Of a stretch of 64,000 nucleotides of DNA, positions 35,009 through 43,822 are shown in pieces. Below the pieces are notes generated by a model that was not told where the DNA came from, did not search any database, and was given only the letters and a program-made list of their open reading frames with translations. Each line of letters begins with the position of its first letter. Position 1 is the first letter of the stretch. The stretch lies in assembly GCA_965220305.1 (NCBI GenBank), contig OZ244817.1, forward strand, positions 2,604,001 through 2,668,000, given 5' to 3'. The position numbers and the translations under genes were made by a program. This DNA comes from G965220305 sp965220305. GTDB lineage: Bacteria; Chloroflexota; Dehalococcoidia; Lucifugimonadales; UBA3495.

Positions 35009-36298
35009 CTATACACTGGGAGGCGTCTGGGCAACCCTGGAGACCGTACCTGCATCGACCTGGTAGTAAGTGGCCTGGTGTCCGAAGAATCCCCGGACGA
35101 TTTCCAGGTCAGTGGTGGTTATAAAAGCCTGCTGGTAGCCGCCAATCTTTTCCAGCACCCGCCTGCGCCGACCCGCGTCCATCTCCGACAGCACATCGTC
35201 CAGCAGCACCAGCGGTTCGTCATCCCGGGCTGCCGCCAGGTAAGCGGCCTCGGCCAGTCGCAGGGTCAGGGCCAGGGTGCGGGCTTCGCCCCGGGAGGCG
35301 AAGGTGCTCATGTCCAATCCGTTGACCAGCAGCGTGAAATCGTCCCGGTGCGGGCCGGACGCGGTGGCGGCGGTAGCCAATTCCCGCCGTCGAGAGGCGG
35401 CCAGGGCTTCCCGGAACTGGACTTCGGTAGCTGGCAGGTCCTCACCCGGGGGTACGCTGGGGTGGTAGTCCAGCAGAAAGTCATGGTCCGACCCGCCCAG
35501 GTGCTGGTGGTGGGTGGCGCACAGGCTGGAAAGCAGGTCCATAGCCTCCCGACGCCGCCAGGTCAACCAGGCCCCTTCCCGCACCAGTTGGTCGTCCCAG
35601 AAGTCCAGCTCCACCGCCTCGGCCCGCCCGTCCCTTAGCAGGCGCAATAGCTGATTGCGCTGCTGCACCACCCGCTGGTAGCGCTGGAGAGTCTTGATGT
35701 ATATGGGGTCAGACTGGGAGATTAGAATGTCCAGGTACCGGCGTCTGCCGCTGGGCGGTCCGTACACCAGGCCAATGTCGTCGGCGCTGAACAGCACCGC
35801 ACCCACCAGTCCTACCATTTCCGCGGCGGTGCGGCGCACCCGGCTGACTCGAATCTGTTTCCGCACCGAATACCCCAGTCCGCCGCTACGGCGCGATGGC
35901 TGGATCGGGACCGCCTGGTCCGGCGGGGCGGCGCCGAAATCGGAGGTCTTCTGTGCGGGGGCGAGTCCTCCAACCGGGGCAGGCGGAGACGAGCTTGATC
36001 TCGGATGGGAGGGCACACATTGGTACCCCACGTAGACCGAGAGCCGCTCCAGACCCTTCTCCACCACGCCGCCGACCAAGGCGTGTTCTCCCGAGGCGGC
36101 GGCCTGAAAGTTGACCACCTCCCGCTCGTTCTCCGCTCGGAAGGAGCGGGCGATGGCCAGCAGATATACCGCTTCCAGCAGCGTGGTCTTACCCTGGGCG
36201 TTGCTCCCGTAGAAGACCACCACGCCGGAGGGCAGGTCCAGCTCCAGTTGGGGGAAATTTCGGAAGTTGGTCAGGTTAAGCCGCGAAAGATAGGCCAA
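35009..36298 (-). CDS. recF: DNA replication/repair protein RecF
   Basis: 429 aa SMC-like ATPase that loads RecA at gaps. N-terminus LSRLNLTNFRNFPQLEL with Walker A YGSNAQGKTTLLEA (res ~31-43); C-terminal Walker B PLVLLDDVLSEMDAGRR. Start codon TTG with GGAG ahead; no ATG fits the conserved N-terminus. Residues ~94-137 (HPRSSSSPPAPVGGLAP and following) are a Pro/Ser-rich insert absent from ordinary RecF, placed between VYVGYQ and GLGYSVRKQIRV. The usual partners dnaA, dnaN and gyrB are not beside it. Confidence 0.92.
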   Translation of the reverse strand: MAYLSRLNLTNFRNFPQLELDLPSGVVVFYGSNAQGKTTLLEAVYLLAIARSFRAENEREVVNFQAAASGEHALVGGVVEKGLERLSVYVGYQCVPSHPRSSSSPPAPVGGLAPAQKTSDFGAAPPDQAVPIQPSRRSGGLGYSVRKQIRVSRVRRTAAEMVGLVGAVLFSADDIGLVYGPPSGRRRYLDILISQSDPIYIKTLQRYQRVVQQRNQLLRLLRDGRAEAVELDFWDDQLVREGAWLTWRRREAMDLLSSLCATHHQHLGGSDHDFLLDYHPSVPPGEDLPATEVQFREALAASRRRELATAATASGPHRDDFTLLVNGLDMSTFASRGEARTLALTLRLAEAAYLAAARDDEPLVLLDDVLSEMDAGRRRRVLEKIGGYQQAFITTTDLEIVRGFFGHQATYYQVDAGTVSRVAQTPPSV

Positions 36299-36477
36299 GG
36301 ACTCCAGACCCTCCTGATGGGTGGGGCCGTCAGGGTCTGTTGTATTGTAGCAGTTGGGACAAGGTTGGTTGGCGGGAGATGGGGACCTCGGTATGGATGA
36401 CGTAGCACAGTCGAGAGGCCGGCGATGGGTGAGCGGGAGGTTCGCTTGGGTGGAGGAGCAATCCAGGGGGGAGTCTG

Positions 36478-36711
36478 CTAGTCCTTCAGTAGTATGGCTA
36501 CGAACAGCAGCACCACGAAGGAGGCGATGTTGAACCCCAGCAGTCCCAGGAATACCTGGACCATCCGGTTCTCCAGGGAGTTAAACCGGGCGTCCACCGA
36601 ACTCTCGAAGGAGCTAAAGCGAGAATTCATGGAGTTTTCCAGACTACCCAACCGGTCGCCCATTTGTTCGACCGCGCCTTCCAGCCGGTCGATTCTCGGG
36701 TCTTGAAGCAC
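36478..36711 (-). CDS. Small coiled-coil membrane protein
   Basis: 77 aa. Residues 1-50 are a coiled coil of near-regular heptads (RIDRLEGAVEQMGDRLGSLE), followed by one membrane helix (LGLLGFNIASFVVLLFVAIL) and a short positive tail. Similar small proteins occur widely in bacteria without known function. A non-coding explanation is unlikely given the clear two-part architecture. Confidence 0.6.
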   Translation of the reverse strand: MLQDPRIDRLEGAVEQMGDRLGSLENSMNSRFSSFESSVDARFNSLENRMVQVFLGLLGFNIASFVVLLFVAILLKD

Positions 36712-36810
36712 TTCAGGCCCCCTTGCGCCGTAAGTTCCCTCAAATATAGCTTAAAGCTGACCCCATTCCCAAGTAGCGTCTGTCAGAATAGCGAGGTATG
36801 CGGTCTGTAT

Positions 36811-37245
36811 TTAGCTCTCGCCATCCGGTGTGCAGCCGGAGCACCACCCGTAGAAGTCCACCCGCTGGGAGGCCACCTGAAAGTCCGTTTCCTGGGAAAT
36901 CAGCGTGCCCAGTTCGGCCACGGTTTCCTGTCCCATCTCGGCATCCACCACCGTGCCGCAGCCCAGACAGACCAGGTTGGCGTGGGGTTCCAGGTTGGCG
37001 TCGTAGCGGGACTGGCGTTGGAAGGGCAACTCTCGCACGATACCCACCTGCTCCAGCATGGTGAGGGTGGAGTAGAGGGTGGCGATGGTGACGTAGGGGA
37101 AGAAGGCCTTGACCCTCTCGTAGATGTCTTTGACCGAGGGGTGGTCCGCCGAGTTTACCACCACTTCGGCAATGGCCAGACGCTGCGGGGTCAGGCGGAC
37201 GCCCAGGGGCCGCAACTTGGCCACCAATTGTTCTTGGGTAGTCAC
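36811..37245 (-). CDS. Fur/PerR family metalloregulator
   Basis: 144 aa repressor. Winged-helix region RLTPQRLAIAEVVV and ATLYSTLTMLEQVGIV (recognition helix, res ~55-70). Zinc-binding CLGC (near res 94-97) and WCSGC at the C-terminus. Metal-sensing His in PHANLVC. The start is GTG with GGAG upstream. The family controls iron uptake, zinc uptake or peroxide response; PerR- and Fur-type cannot be separated by eye. Stands alone between recF-side genes and the NHL gene. Confidence 0.9.
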   Translation of the reverse strand: MTTQEQLVAKLRPLGVRLTPQRLAIAEVVVNSADHPSVKDIYERVKAFFPYVTIATLYSTLTMLEQVGIVRELPFQRQSRYDANLEPHANLVCLGCGTVVDAEMGQETVAELGTLISQETDFQVASQRVDFYGWCSGCTPDGES

Positions 37246-37361
37246 TAATCATTCTCCATTACGCATATTGGCGAGCGCCCAGTACCAAACTCGGTCAGCC
37301 GCATAGCCGATACAACTGGGCTGCTGCCGTTTTGTGGTCATGGAGCAATGCCTATAAACGT

Positions 37362-37390
37362 TTGGGGCGGGTGTGTGATCCCCGCCCCAA
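37362..37390 (-). terminator. GC-rich hairpin after the NHL gene
   Basis: TTGGGGCGGG pairs with CCCGCCCCAA (10 bp, 9-base loop), about 40 bases past the NHL stop on the minus strand. A short AAACGTTT follows rather than a T-run. Confidence 0.5.
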
Positions 37391-37431
37391 CGAGTCACGT
37401 TACGGTTGATGTGGAAACTTGGGCAGAGGGC

Positions 37432-38487
37432 CTACAGGCGTCCCCCGCCTCCGGCGACCACCTCGTTGACGCCGTAGAACATGGGGTACAGCTTGGTGAA
37501 AATCTGGATTCGGGACCGGGCAGTCTCCACTACGTAGATGCGGCCCTTATCGTCCACTTCCACCGCTATGGGACCCCAGAAGTCCTTCTCTCGCTCGATG
37601 CCCTGGGCGATGGTGCGCTCCTGCCACATCTCCGGGTTGCCGCCGTCCAGTTTGGCGGTGCCCCACTTGGACAGGCTGCCCTCGCCGGTGGTCTGGGTTA
37701 CGTAGCTGCCGTCGGCGTTGAAGACCTGCAAACGGTTGTTGTTCCAGTCCACCACGTAAATGGTGCCGTCATTGTCCACCGCCATGTCGGTGGGCCGGTT
37801 GAACTGGCCCTCGCCGGACCCGGAGGAGCCGAACTTCATTAGGAACTGACCGTCGGCGCTGAACTTCTGGATGCGGTCATTGCGCCAGTCGGCAACGAAT
37901 ATGTCGCCCTGCTGGTCCACGGTAATTCCCCAGGGCATGTTGAATTCGCCGTCGCCGTCGCCGGCCTGGCCCCACGTCATCAGGAACTGGCCGTCCTTGG
38001 TCAGCTTCTGCACCCGGTTATTGCCCGTATCCACCAGGTACAGGTTGTCGTCCTTGTCGATGGTCAACCCGGAGGGCTTGTCCCATTCACCGTCGCCGCT
38101 GCCGGGACGCTCCCACTTGTCAATGTACTCGCCATCTTCGGTGAATACGGATATGCGGTTGAGCAGCTCATCCACGACGTAGACCCTGCCTTCGCTGTCT
38201 ATGGCGATGGCGGTGGGCCAGATGAGGGAGCCATCTGATGAGGAGGCTTCAGCCTCGCCCACATCGGTAACGCCCCGGGCGAATTCGCCGATGTATTCCT
38301 CATCCGGGGTGCAGATGGTTATTCGCTTGCCGTCGGGCCGGTAGTCGTAGGAGCGGTTGAGCACGTACATGGTGTTGTCTGCGCCCACGGCCATGGCCAC
38401 CGGGTTGCGGAACCCGGGGCCGGAGAACTCGGCGCGACCGATGGTGTGGCTGTACTGCAAGGTAATGCCCAGTGTCTTGGTAACCAT
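37432..38487 (-). CDS. NHL-repeat beta-propeller protein
   Basis: 351 aa propeller built from about six NHL repeats, each with the pattern PxGIxVDxxGxIYVxDxxNxRIQxF (for example PWGITVDQQGDIFVADWRND). Start ATG follows GAGGTGAAA; a GTG two codons earlier is possible. No signal peptide. Such proteins occur as peptidylglycine-lyase-like or scaffold proteins. Follows the DUF1800-DUF1501 pair on the same strand, which suggests linked function. Confidence 0.82.
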   Translation of the reverse strand: MVTKTLGITLQYSHTIGRAEFSGPGFRNPVAMAVGADNTMYVLNRSYDYRPDGKRITICTPDEEYIGEFARGVTDVGEAEASSSDGSLIWPTAIAIDSEGRVYVVDELLNRISVFTEDGEYIDKWERPGSGDGEWDKPSGLTIDKDDNLYLVDTGNNRVQKLTKDGQFLMTWGQAGDGDGEFNMPWGITVDQQGDIFVADWRNDRIQKFSADGQFLMKFGSSGSGEGQFNRPTDMAVDNDGTIYVVDWNNNRLQVFNADGSYVTQTTGEGSLSKWGTAKLDGGNPEMWQERTIAQGIEREKDFWGPIAVEVDDKGRIYVVETARSRIQIFTKLYPMFYGVNEVVAGGGGRL

Positions 38488-38592
38488 TTTCACCTCACAA
38501 ATTGTGGGGATTGCGGGGCTGGAGCCGGTCTTATGGCGGTTGCAGCCCCTCTTTAACTCTTCCTGGAGCGACTCTCACACTGATGCAGATTC

Positions 38593-38615
38593 CCGGGGGG
38601 TGGGTTACCCCCCGG
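38593..38615 (-). terminator. Perfect hairpin after DUF1501
   Basis: CCGGGGGGT pairs with ACCCCCCGG around loop GGGTT, immediately past the DUF1501 stop on the minus strand. No T-run, so a processing or stabilising hairpin is also possible. Confidence 0.5.
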
Positions 38616-38623
38616 TGAGCATC

Positions 38624-39757
38624 CTACAGCAAGCCGTGCTTCTCGAAGTTGCCGTTGGTGATGGGCGCAGCATCCAGGCCCAACCAGTCTTCCAGCAAGT
38701 CCGTGTAGATGCTGCGGAAGTCGTTGTTGTAGTGCAGGTCGCCCTCCAGCAGCTTGCTGGGCTCCAGGGAAGGATACTCGCCGTACAGGCCGCCCTTGAT
38801 CGCGTCGCCGATGACGAAGGCGGCTCCACCCGAGCCGTGGTCGGTGCCGGAGCCGTTGTCCTGGACCCGCCGGCCAAACTCGGTGAATACCAAGAGGACC
38901 ACGTTGTCGCTGGCGTTGTGCTCCTTCAGGTCGTCGTAGAAGTCGGCCACCGCGGTGGAGGTCTCACCCCACAGCTTGGCGTGGGCCGCCATCTCACCGG
39001 CGTGGGTGTCGAAGCTGTTGTAGGGAGCGGTGGTGTACAGGACCCGCGTCCCCAGCCCGGCCAGGTGGACCTGGGCGATGTTCTTCATGTATTGGGCCAC
39101 CACGTCGGTGCCGTATTCCACCGTGGAGGAATACTGGCCAGGGGCCGTGTTGAGGATGTCGGCGCCCTTCAGGGCGTCCATGCCGGTCTGGGACAGGTAG
39201 TCAACCACGGCGCTGCGCCCGATGGTGGGCGAGTACATGCGGGAGAATACGTCCAGAGCGTCGACGCGCTGGTCCTCTTCTTCGATGCCGGTCAGTACGC
39301 CGTAGGTGGAGAGGTTGCCCACCGAGGCTACGGGCACGCCCGGGGCGGCCAAGGCGCGGGGCAGGCCCCGGCCAAAGTTCACGCCGGTGAGCACGTTTTC
39401 CTTGTTGGGGTCCATGTCCCGAATGGCGCGGCCCAGCCAGCCCTCGGTGCCCTGCTTGTCCGGCTCGGCGGTGTGCCAAATGTCCATGGAGCGGAAGTGG
39501 GACCGATTGGGGTTGGGATAGCCCACACCCTGAATAACGGCTACTTTGCCCTCATCATAAAGCCGCTTCATTGGGCCCATGTTGGGGTTCAGGCCCACGT
39601 GCTCGCTGAGCTTCAATACCTGGTCGTCCGGGACCCTCACGGCGGGCCGGTGGTCGGCATAGTGAGGATCGCCGTAGGGGATTACCGTATTTATGCCGTC
39701 GTTGCCACCGGACAACTGCAGCACTACCAGTACCGGGTCTTTCTTGGTAGAAGTCAT
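38624..39757 (-). CDS. DUF1501 family protein
   Basis: 377 aa. Begins directly with the family core (DPVLVVLQLSGGNDGINTVIPY) and contains SHFRSMDIWHT, NSFDTHAGEM and VFTEFGRRVQDNGSGTDHGSG, the conserved metal/sulfatase-like active site region of the alkaline-phosphatase superfamily fold. Most DUF1501 proteins have a Tat signal before this core; none is present here. Ribosome-binding site AGGAG precedes the ATG. Pairs with the upstream DUF1800 gene, as in many bacteria. Function unknown. Confidence 0.88.
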   Translation of the reverse strand: MTSTKKDPVLVVLQLSGGNDGINTVIPYGDPHYADHRPAVRVPDDQVLKLSEHVGLNPNMGPMKRLYDEGKVAVIQGVGYPNPNRSHFRSMDIWHTAEPDKQGTEGWLGRAIRDMDPNKENVLTGVNFGRGLPRALAAPGVPVASVGNLSTYGVLTGIEEEDQRVDALDVFSRMYSPTIGRSAVVDYLSQTGMDALKGADILNTAPGQYSSTVEYGTDVVAQYMKNIAQVHLAGLGTRVLYTTAPYNSFDTHAGEMAAHAKLWGETSTAVADFYDDLKEHNASDNVVLLVFTEFGRRVQDNGSGTDHGSGGAAFVIGDAIKGGLYGEYPSLEPSKLLEGDLHYNNDFRSIYTDLLEDWLGLDAAPITNGNFEKHGLL

Positions 39758-39811
39758 GGTACTTTCTCCTAAATCCGTTTGTCGTATCCCGATTATGGCT
39801 TCAGAGACTAT

Positions 39812-39835
39812 CCGGGCAGCCCTGGGGCTGCCCGG
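39812..39835 (-). other. Intercistronic hairpin between DUF1800 and DUF1501
   Basis: CCGGGCAGCC pairs with GGCTGCCCGG (10 bp, loop CTGG) in the 96-base gap between the two genes. With no T-run it may tune the expression ratio or protect the upstream message from decay. Confidence 0.5.
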
Positions 39836-39853
39836 CGGCCTTTGCTACAAGTC

Positions 39854-41257
39854 TTAGGCGAACTGGAACTCCTGGGTGGACACTATCAGTTGCAGCACCT
39901 GTCCCACTCGGTTGGAGTAGTCGTCGCTGCCGGGGTTCAGATCGCCGCCCCTGGCAACGTGGTCTATCAACTGCTCTCGGGTCTCCTCGGCCAGTTCGTA
40001 GGAGCCCAGCATGTCCAGGCAGCCGTCCACCAGGGCTTCGGGGCTGTTGGCGCCTTCAGCGCCCAGCCGTTCGACGATGCTGCGGATGCCGGGATGGTTC
40101 AGGTTGCCCACCTGGTCGGCGGTGAAGTTGATGCGCTCCACCAGGGTGCCGCTATCGATCCACTCGCTGCCGGTGTGCCAGCCCTCCACCGTGGGCGGGT
40201 TCAACAGGTCCTGGCCCATGTACCGGATGTTGTTGGCCAGGGGATGGAGGCCCAGCTTGGGGGAGGTGTAGTCACCCACCAGGCGCATGGTGCCGATGAC
40301 CACCTCGGCGGGACTCTTTACCCGGGAGAAGCGAGCGTTCTTGAAGAAGTCGGAGTTGAGCATAACTCGCAAGACGGAGGTGATGTCGTAATTGGAGCGG
40401 AAATACTCATCCTCCATCATCTTGATGGCTTCCGGGTCCCGGGGCGGAGTGTTCTGCCAGGCGGGGACCTGCACTTCGTCGGCTACGAAGAAGTTGTACA
40501 GGTGTCGGCAGACGAACCGGGCAGCGGAGGGCTGCTTGACGATGATATTGATGATGTCATCGCCGTTGAAGTTGCCGGTCTCGCCCAGGAAGGTCTTGTC
40601 TTCCTCGTCATGGTCATAGGGATTGAAGACGAAATTGGCCTCATAACGGCCGTAGGGATAGCGGGGGATGGCGTTGGTGATGGTCCAGCCGGTAAAGGCC
40701 CGGGCGGCTTCCTTGATGTCATCCTCGGAGTAGTTGGCTTCGCCGTCCATGCCAACACCCATGGAGAACAACTCCAGCAGTTCCCGACCCCAGTTCTCGT
40801 TGATGGAACCCTTGTGGCTCATGCAGTTGTCCAGGTAGAAGACCATCGCCGGGTCGAGAGCCAGCCCGAGGAGCAACTCCCCGAAGTTTCCCATGCCCTT
40901 TTCCCGGAACATGTCCAATTGTAGCTTGATCTGCCGGCCATGCTCGCACTTGGAGTTGCCGGTGCACAGAATGCCGTGCCAGAAGAGGGTCATCTTCTCC
41001 TGGAGCGGGCGCTGGGTGTTAATCATGCGGTAGGTCCAGTAGGACTGGTTTATTTCCAAGGCGTTCATCTCTTTCCAGTCGATGAAGTACCGCTCCAACA
41101 CGTCCATTTCCAGGTCCGGCTGCGCTTGGGGTTTCAGCAATTCTTCCACCGTGGCTTCGTACCCCTGGGCCACGCGCGCCTCCAGTTCCTCATACGTCGC
41201 TCCAAATCCGGCGCGGCGCATCAGGTGAGCCATCAGAGCCATGTCTTGGTTTGCCAT
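39854..41257 (-). CDS. DUF1800 family protein
   Basis: 467 aa with the family hallmarks LMRRAGFGATYEELEA at the N-terminus, KMTLFWHGILCTGNSKC, NENWGRELLELFSMGV (metal-like E..E) and the C-terminal NNIRYMGQDLLNPPTVEGWHTG. No signal peptide is visible. GAAGGAGGG precedes the ATG. DUF1800 and DUF1501 are almost always adjacent; they are believed to be exported or cell-surface proteins of unknown activity. Here neither shows an export signal. Confidence 0.88.
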   Translation of the reverse strand: MANQDMALMAHLMRRAGFGATYEELEARVAQGYEATVEELLKPQAQPDLEMDVLERYFIDWKEMNALEINQSYWTYRMINTQRPLQEKMTLFWHGILCTGNSKCEHGRQIKLQLDMFREKGMGNFGELLLGLALDPAMVFYLDNCMSHKGSINENWGRELLELFSMGVGMDGEANYSEDDIKEAARAFTGWTITNAIPRYPYGRYEANFVFNPYDHDEEDKTFLGETGNFNGDDIINIIVKQPSAARFVCRHLYNFFVADEVQVPAWQNTPPRDPEAIKMMEDEYFRSNYDITSVLRVMLNSDFFKNARFSRVKSPAEVVIGTMRLVGDYTSPKLGLHPLANNIRYMGQDLLNPPTVEGWHTGSEWIDSGTLVERINFTADQVGNLNHPGIRSIVERLGAEGANSPEALVDGCLDMLGSYELAEETREQLIDHVARGGDLNPGSDDYSNRVGQVLQLIVSTQEFQFA

Positions 41258-42032
41258 GAGGTCTACCCTCCTTCAGTATGGATAATTATTGGTCTTGAAC
41301 TATGCGGTCATAGAGCGCCCATGCCTACCCCGCTGGGGCCATTGACGTTGCAGGGCGAAGGTGTCGATTTTCGTAATGTTTTAACTGTAAATGTTGCTAT
41401 CTTCCGACGCTTGATGCGCACTACGCTAATCGATTCTATCTTATAACCAGTAATGCAATAGTAATCATTTGCCTTCTCGCTGTCAAGGTATTCGGACGGG
41501 GCAAACGCATACAAGGCGGACTGGACGGTGCGTCGACGAGAGGCGGGCCCCGTCTCTCGTAAGATGACCAATTACGGTGAGGCGATTGCCGGATTCAAGC
41601 ACTGGATTCTCGCTTTCGCGGGAATGACGGTTGGGCCGGTGTATTGCCAGGGAGGACGGGCTAGCCTCCACCTAGACAATTGAATGACGCTGATTCATAC
41701 GGGTTAGGCTGCTGCTATCACCCCCTATTTCTGAGCAAAAAAAGACCCGTATGCGGGTTCGCACAGGGCGTGAACTGGAATCCTGAAAGGATTTCGACCA
41801 GTCTCTCCGCTATTCTGCTACTGTTCTGGACTGTGGCAGAGGCGGGAACAATTGGGAAGTGGGACCTACCATTGCGGCGAAGGCCGGGGTCCATGACCAG
41901 TCCTCCAGCGGCATCTCCGCTGGTTGGCCTGGCGGCTCCCGACCCTGGCCGGCGCTGGGATAAAGTTCAGGAGTTGCTGGATGGGGTGTTGGCCTGCTGG
42001 CCGCCGAACCGGCGGCGGTGTTGCCGGAGGGT
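41258..42032. other. Gene-free stretch with repeats
   Basis: No convincing gene. It contains an AT-rich section (41380-41470), an inverted ATTCCCGC palindrome at 41603-41630 and the terminator at 41737-41759. Open frames crossing it show no family resemblance and no codon pattern like the neighbours. Confidence 0.6.
41737..41759 (-). terminator. Rho-independent terminator
   Basis: On the minus strand ACCCGCATACGGGT is followed by C and seven T. It lies about 270 bases past the stop of the CoA-binding protein gene and is the only classical terminator in this gap. Confidence 0.7.
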
Positions 42033-42395
42033 TCAATCATTCATTATTACGGGGATTCCGGCAGCCTCGGCCTTGGCGGCGGCCTCTTCGTTGATGACGC
42101 CGTCCTGCATCCAGATGTATTTGGCGCCCACCTCGATGGCTTCGTCCACCACCGGAGCCACCAACTCAGACCGGCGGAAGATGTCCACCATGTCTATGGG
42201 CACCGGGACCGACTTCAGGTCCGGGTAGCTCTTCTCTCCCAGGACTTCTTCAATCATGGGGTTGACCGGAATTATGCGGTACCCCTGCTCCTGCATGTAC
42301 CGGGTAACTCCGTAGCTGGGCCGGTCCGGGTTGTCCGACAGGCCCACTACCGCGATGGTCTTGCTGTTGAGCAGTTGCTCCTCTACTAGGTCCAT
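42033..42395 (-). CDS. CoA-binding domain protein (YccU type)
   Basis: 120 aa Rossmann-fold protein of the CoA_binding_2 family. Core motifs IAVVGLSDNPDRPSYGVTRY (res ~15-34), YRIIPVNPMIEEVLGEKSYP and the end VGAKYIWMQDGVINEEA. The ATG has GGAGAGG six bases upstream; a GTG two codons earlier is possible. Binds CoA or an acyl-CoA, probably with a regulatory or chaperone role. Next upstream gene on this strand is the LiaF-like protein, 60 bases away. Confidence 0.87.
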   Translation of the reverse strand: MDLVEEQLLNSKTIAVVGLSDNPDRPSYGVTRYMQEQGYRIIPVNPMIEEVLGEKSYPDLKSVPVPIDMVDIFRRSELVAPVVDEAIEVGAKYIWMQDGVINEEAAAKAEAAGIPVIMND

Positions 42396-42454
42396 TACCA
42401 CCTCTCCAAAATATACAAGTGTATGTTCGGTTGTCCTGATGAATGGACAGGCCG

Positions 42455-43186
42455 CTAATCCTGCACCTTAAGCTCCCCGAAGACCACTGAGCCGGTGATG
42501 GTAAGTTCTCCGGTGGACTCCCCCAGGCTGGGTTGGCGACGCTTGTTTTCGGTGTCCCCAAAGACCGTGGTGGTCTGAATGTTCACCCGCCATTCCTGGG
42601 GAACCCGCAACTCGATGCCGCCAAAGACCGCCGTTGCTTCAATGGTGGCCTTTCCCTCGGCCAACCCGGCCCTGCGCAGGTCCAGTTCCACCCTGCCGAA
42701 GACCGCCGAGACCTCACCGCCGGAAAATTCTTGAGATGTGATTTCCTCCTGGCCGCCGCTGAAGACGTGGGCCACTTCCCAGCCGCCGTTGATAGCCTCC
42801 GGTCCTGGGGAGTCCTGCCTTCGGTCCCTCCGGCGGGACCGCGGACGGCCCTGCCGATTCAGCAGCAAGACCAAGCCGACGGCCACCAGGATAACCGGCC
42901 AGAGTTGCCCAATGTCCAGGTTCCAAACCGACAGATTGGTCAGCAGAAACACAACGCCGATAGCCAGCAATATGATGGGCCAAAGGGTGAACCGACGCTC
43001 CCACCCATAGCCGGCCCATAGCCGGGGAATCCCCTGCCGGACCAACCCCCAAAGTCCCAAGACAATCAGCAGAGCCGGCCAGTAGGTGCCCAGGATGTCC
43101 ACATCCACCCCAAAGGCATTGGTGGTGTCCAGCAGGAACAGCGTCCCCAGGGCAATCAGCAGCAGGGCTATAAATTTTCGGTCCAC
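42455..43186 (-). CDS. LiaF-like / DUF5668 membrane protein
   Basis: 243 aa. Four N-terminal membrane segments in two pairs (ALLLIALGTLFLLD, YWPALLIVLGLWGL, LWPIILLAIGVVFLL, LWPVILVAVGLVLLL), a basic linker (RPRSRRRDRRQ), then a cytoplasmic repeat domain with VSAVFGRVELDLR, ATAVFGGIELRVP and TTTVFGDTE, the typical cell-wall-active antibiotics response (LiaF) C-terminus. GTG start with AGGAGGGG ahead. LiaF proteins restrain an envelope-stress two-component system; no LiaS or LiaR is nearby. Confidence 0.85.
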   Translation of the reverse strand: MDRKFIALLLIALGTLFLLDTTNAFGVDVDILGTYWPALLIVLGLWGLVRQGIPRLWAGYGWERRFTLWPIILLAIGVVFLLTNLSVWNLDIGQLWPVILVAVGLVLLLNRQGRPRSRRRDRRQDSPGPEAINGGWEVAHVFSGGQEEITSQEFSGGEVSAVFGRVELDLRRAGLAEGKATIEATAVFGGIELRVPQEWRVNIQTTTVFGDTENKRRQPSLGESTGELTITGSVVFGELKVQD

Positions 43187-43255
43187 CCCCCTCCTGTCTG
43201 CCTGCCTTAGTTTCTCCCCTACAATGGGGCCATAGCTTTTCGGCTATAGCAATCG

Positions 43256-43280
43256 TGGGGCAGGTTTGAGACCTGCCCCA
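43256..43280 (-). terminator. Hairpin between cupin and LiaF-like genes
   Basis: TGGGGCAGGT pairs with ACCTGCCCCA around loop TTGAG, about 47 bases past the cupin stop on the minus strand. It may also be a dispersed repeat (a related GCCTACCCCAAATGCG block occurs near 57618). Confidence 0.5.
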
Positions 43281-43326
43281 ATGCGCCGATTGACCGGAGT
43301 TCAGGTAGGTACGTTCCCGGAACAGC

Positions 43327-43686
43327 CTACTTTAAGGATGTGATGGTGATATGGGCCATGTACGAATCGGCCCTGGCCCCGTGCCAATGGTTCTCGCCGG
43401 GCAAAATCTGCACCATGTCGCCGACGCCGACGTGCAGTTCCTCGTGCTCGTTGGCGACAATGCCGTTGCCCAGGGTGATGACCAGAATCTGGTCGCTGGT
43501 ATGGGTGTGCCAGCCGGTGGTCGCGCCCTTTTCAAAGTTGACCACGCTGCTGCTGAAGAATTCGCTGGCTCCTTCGGGCAGCAGGGGCTGCCGGGTGCGG
43601 TGGACTTCACCGCCGGTCCAGCCTTCGATGGCGGTGGCCGGTCCCAGGGGCACATGCTCGATGGCGGATATTCGGAATCGCTTCAT
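43327..43686 (-). CDS. Cupin domain protein
   Basis: 119 aa single-domain cupin. Metal motif 1 TTGWHTHTSDQILVITLGNG (GxHxHx..E-like, with Gln) and motif 2 PGENHWHGA provide the His ligands. Start ATG follows GGAGGAAGCT; an ATG four codons upstream lies within that ribosome-binding site and is less likely. Such small cupins act as dioxygenases, isomerases or carboxymuconolactone-decarboxylase-associated proteins; specific role not deducible. Confidence 0.85.
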   Translation of the reverse strand: MKRFRISAIEHVPLGPATAIEGWTGGEVHRTRQPLLPEGASEFFSSSVVNFEKGATTGWHTHTSDQILVITLGNGIVANEHEELHVGVGDMVQILPGENHWHGARADSYMAHITITSLK

Positions 43687-43822
43687 AGCTTCCTCCATAA
43701 TTTAACGTGGATTGATGACCTGTCGCCGGCGTCCTTTGGGCCGACTCCCAGTCAGGCTTACGATACTACACCAGCACTGTTTTGGGAATAGAATTGTCTG
43801 GATTGCAACTCTCGTTCCGACC

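Noticed and set aside
41680..42228. 182-codon open frame in the gap before the CoA-binding gene
   Set aside because: Crosses a terminator and the antisense of the CoA-binding gene; no signal of protein family or start site.
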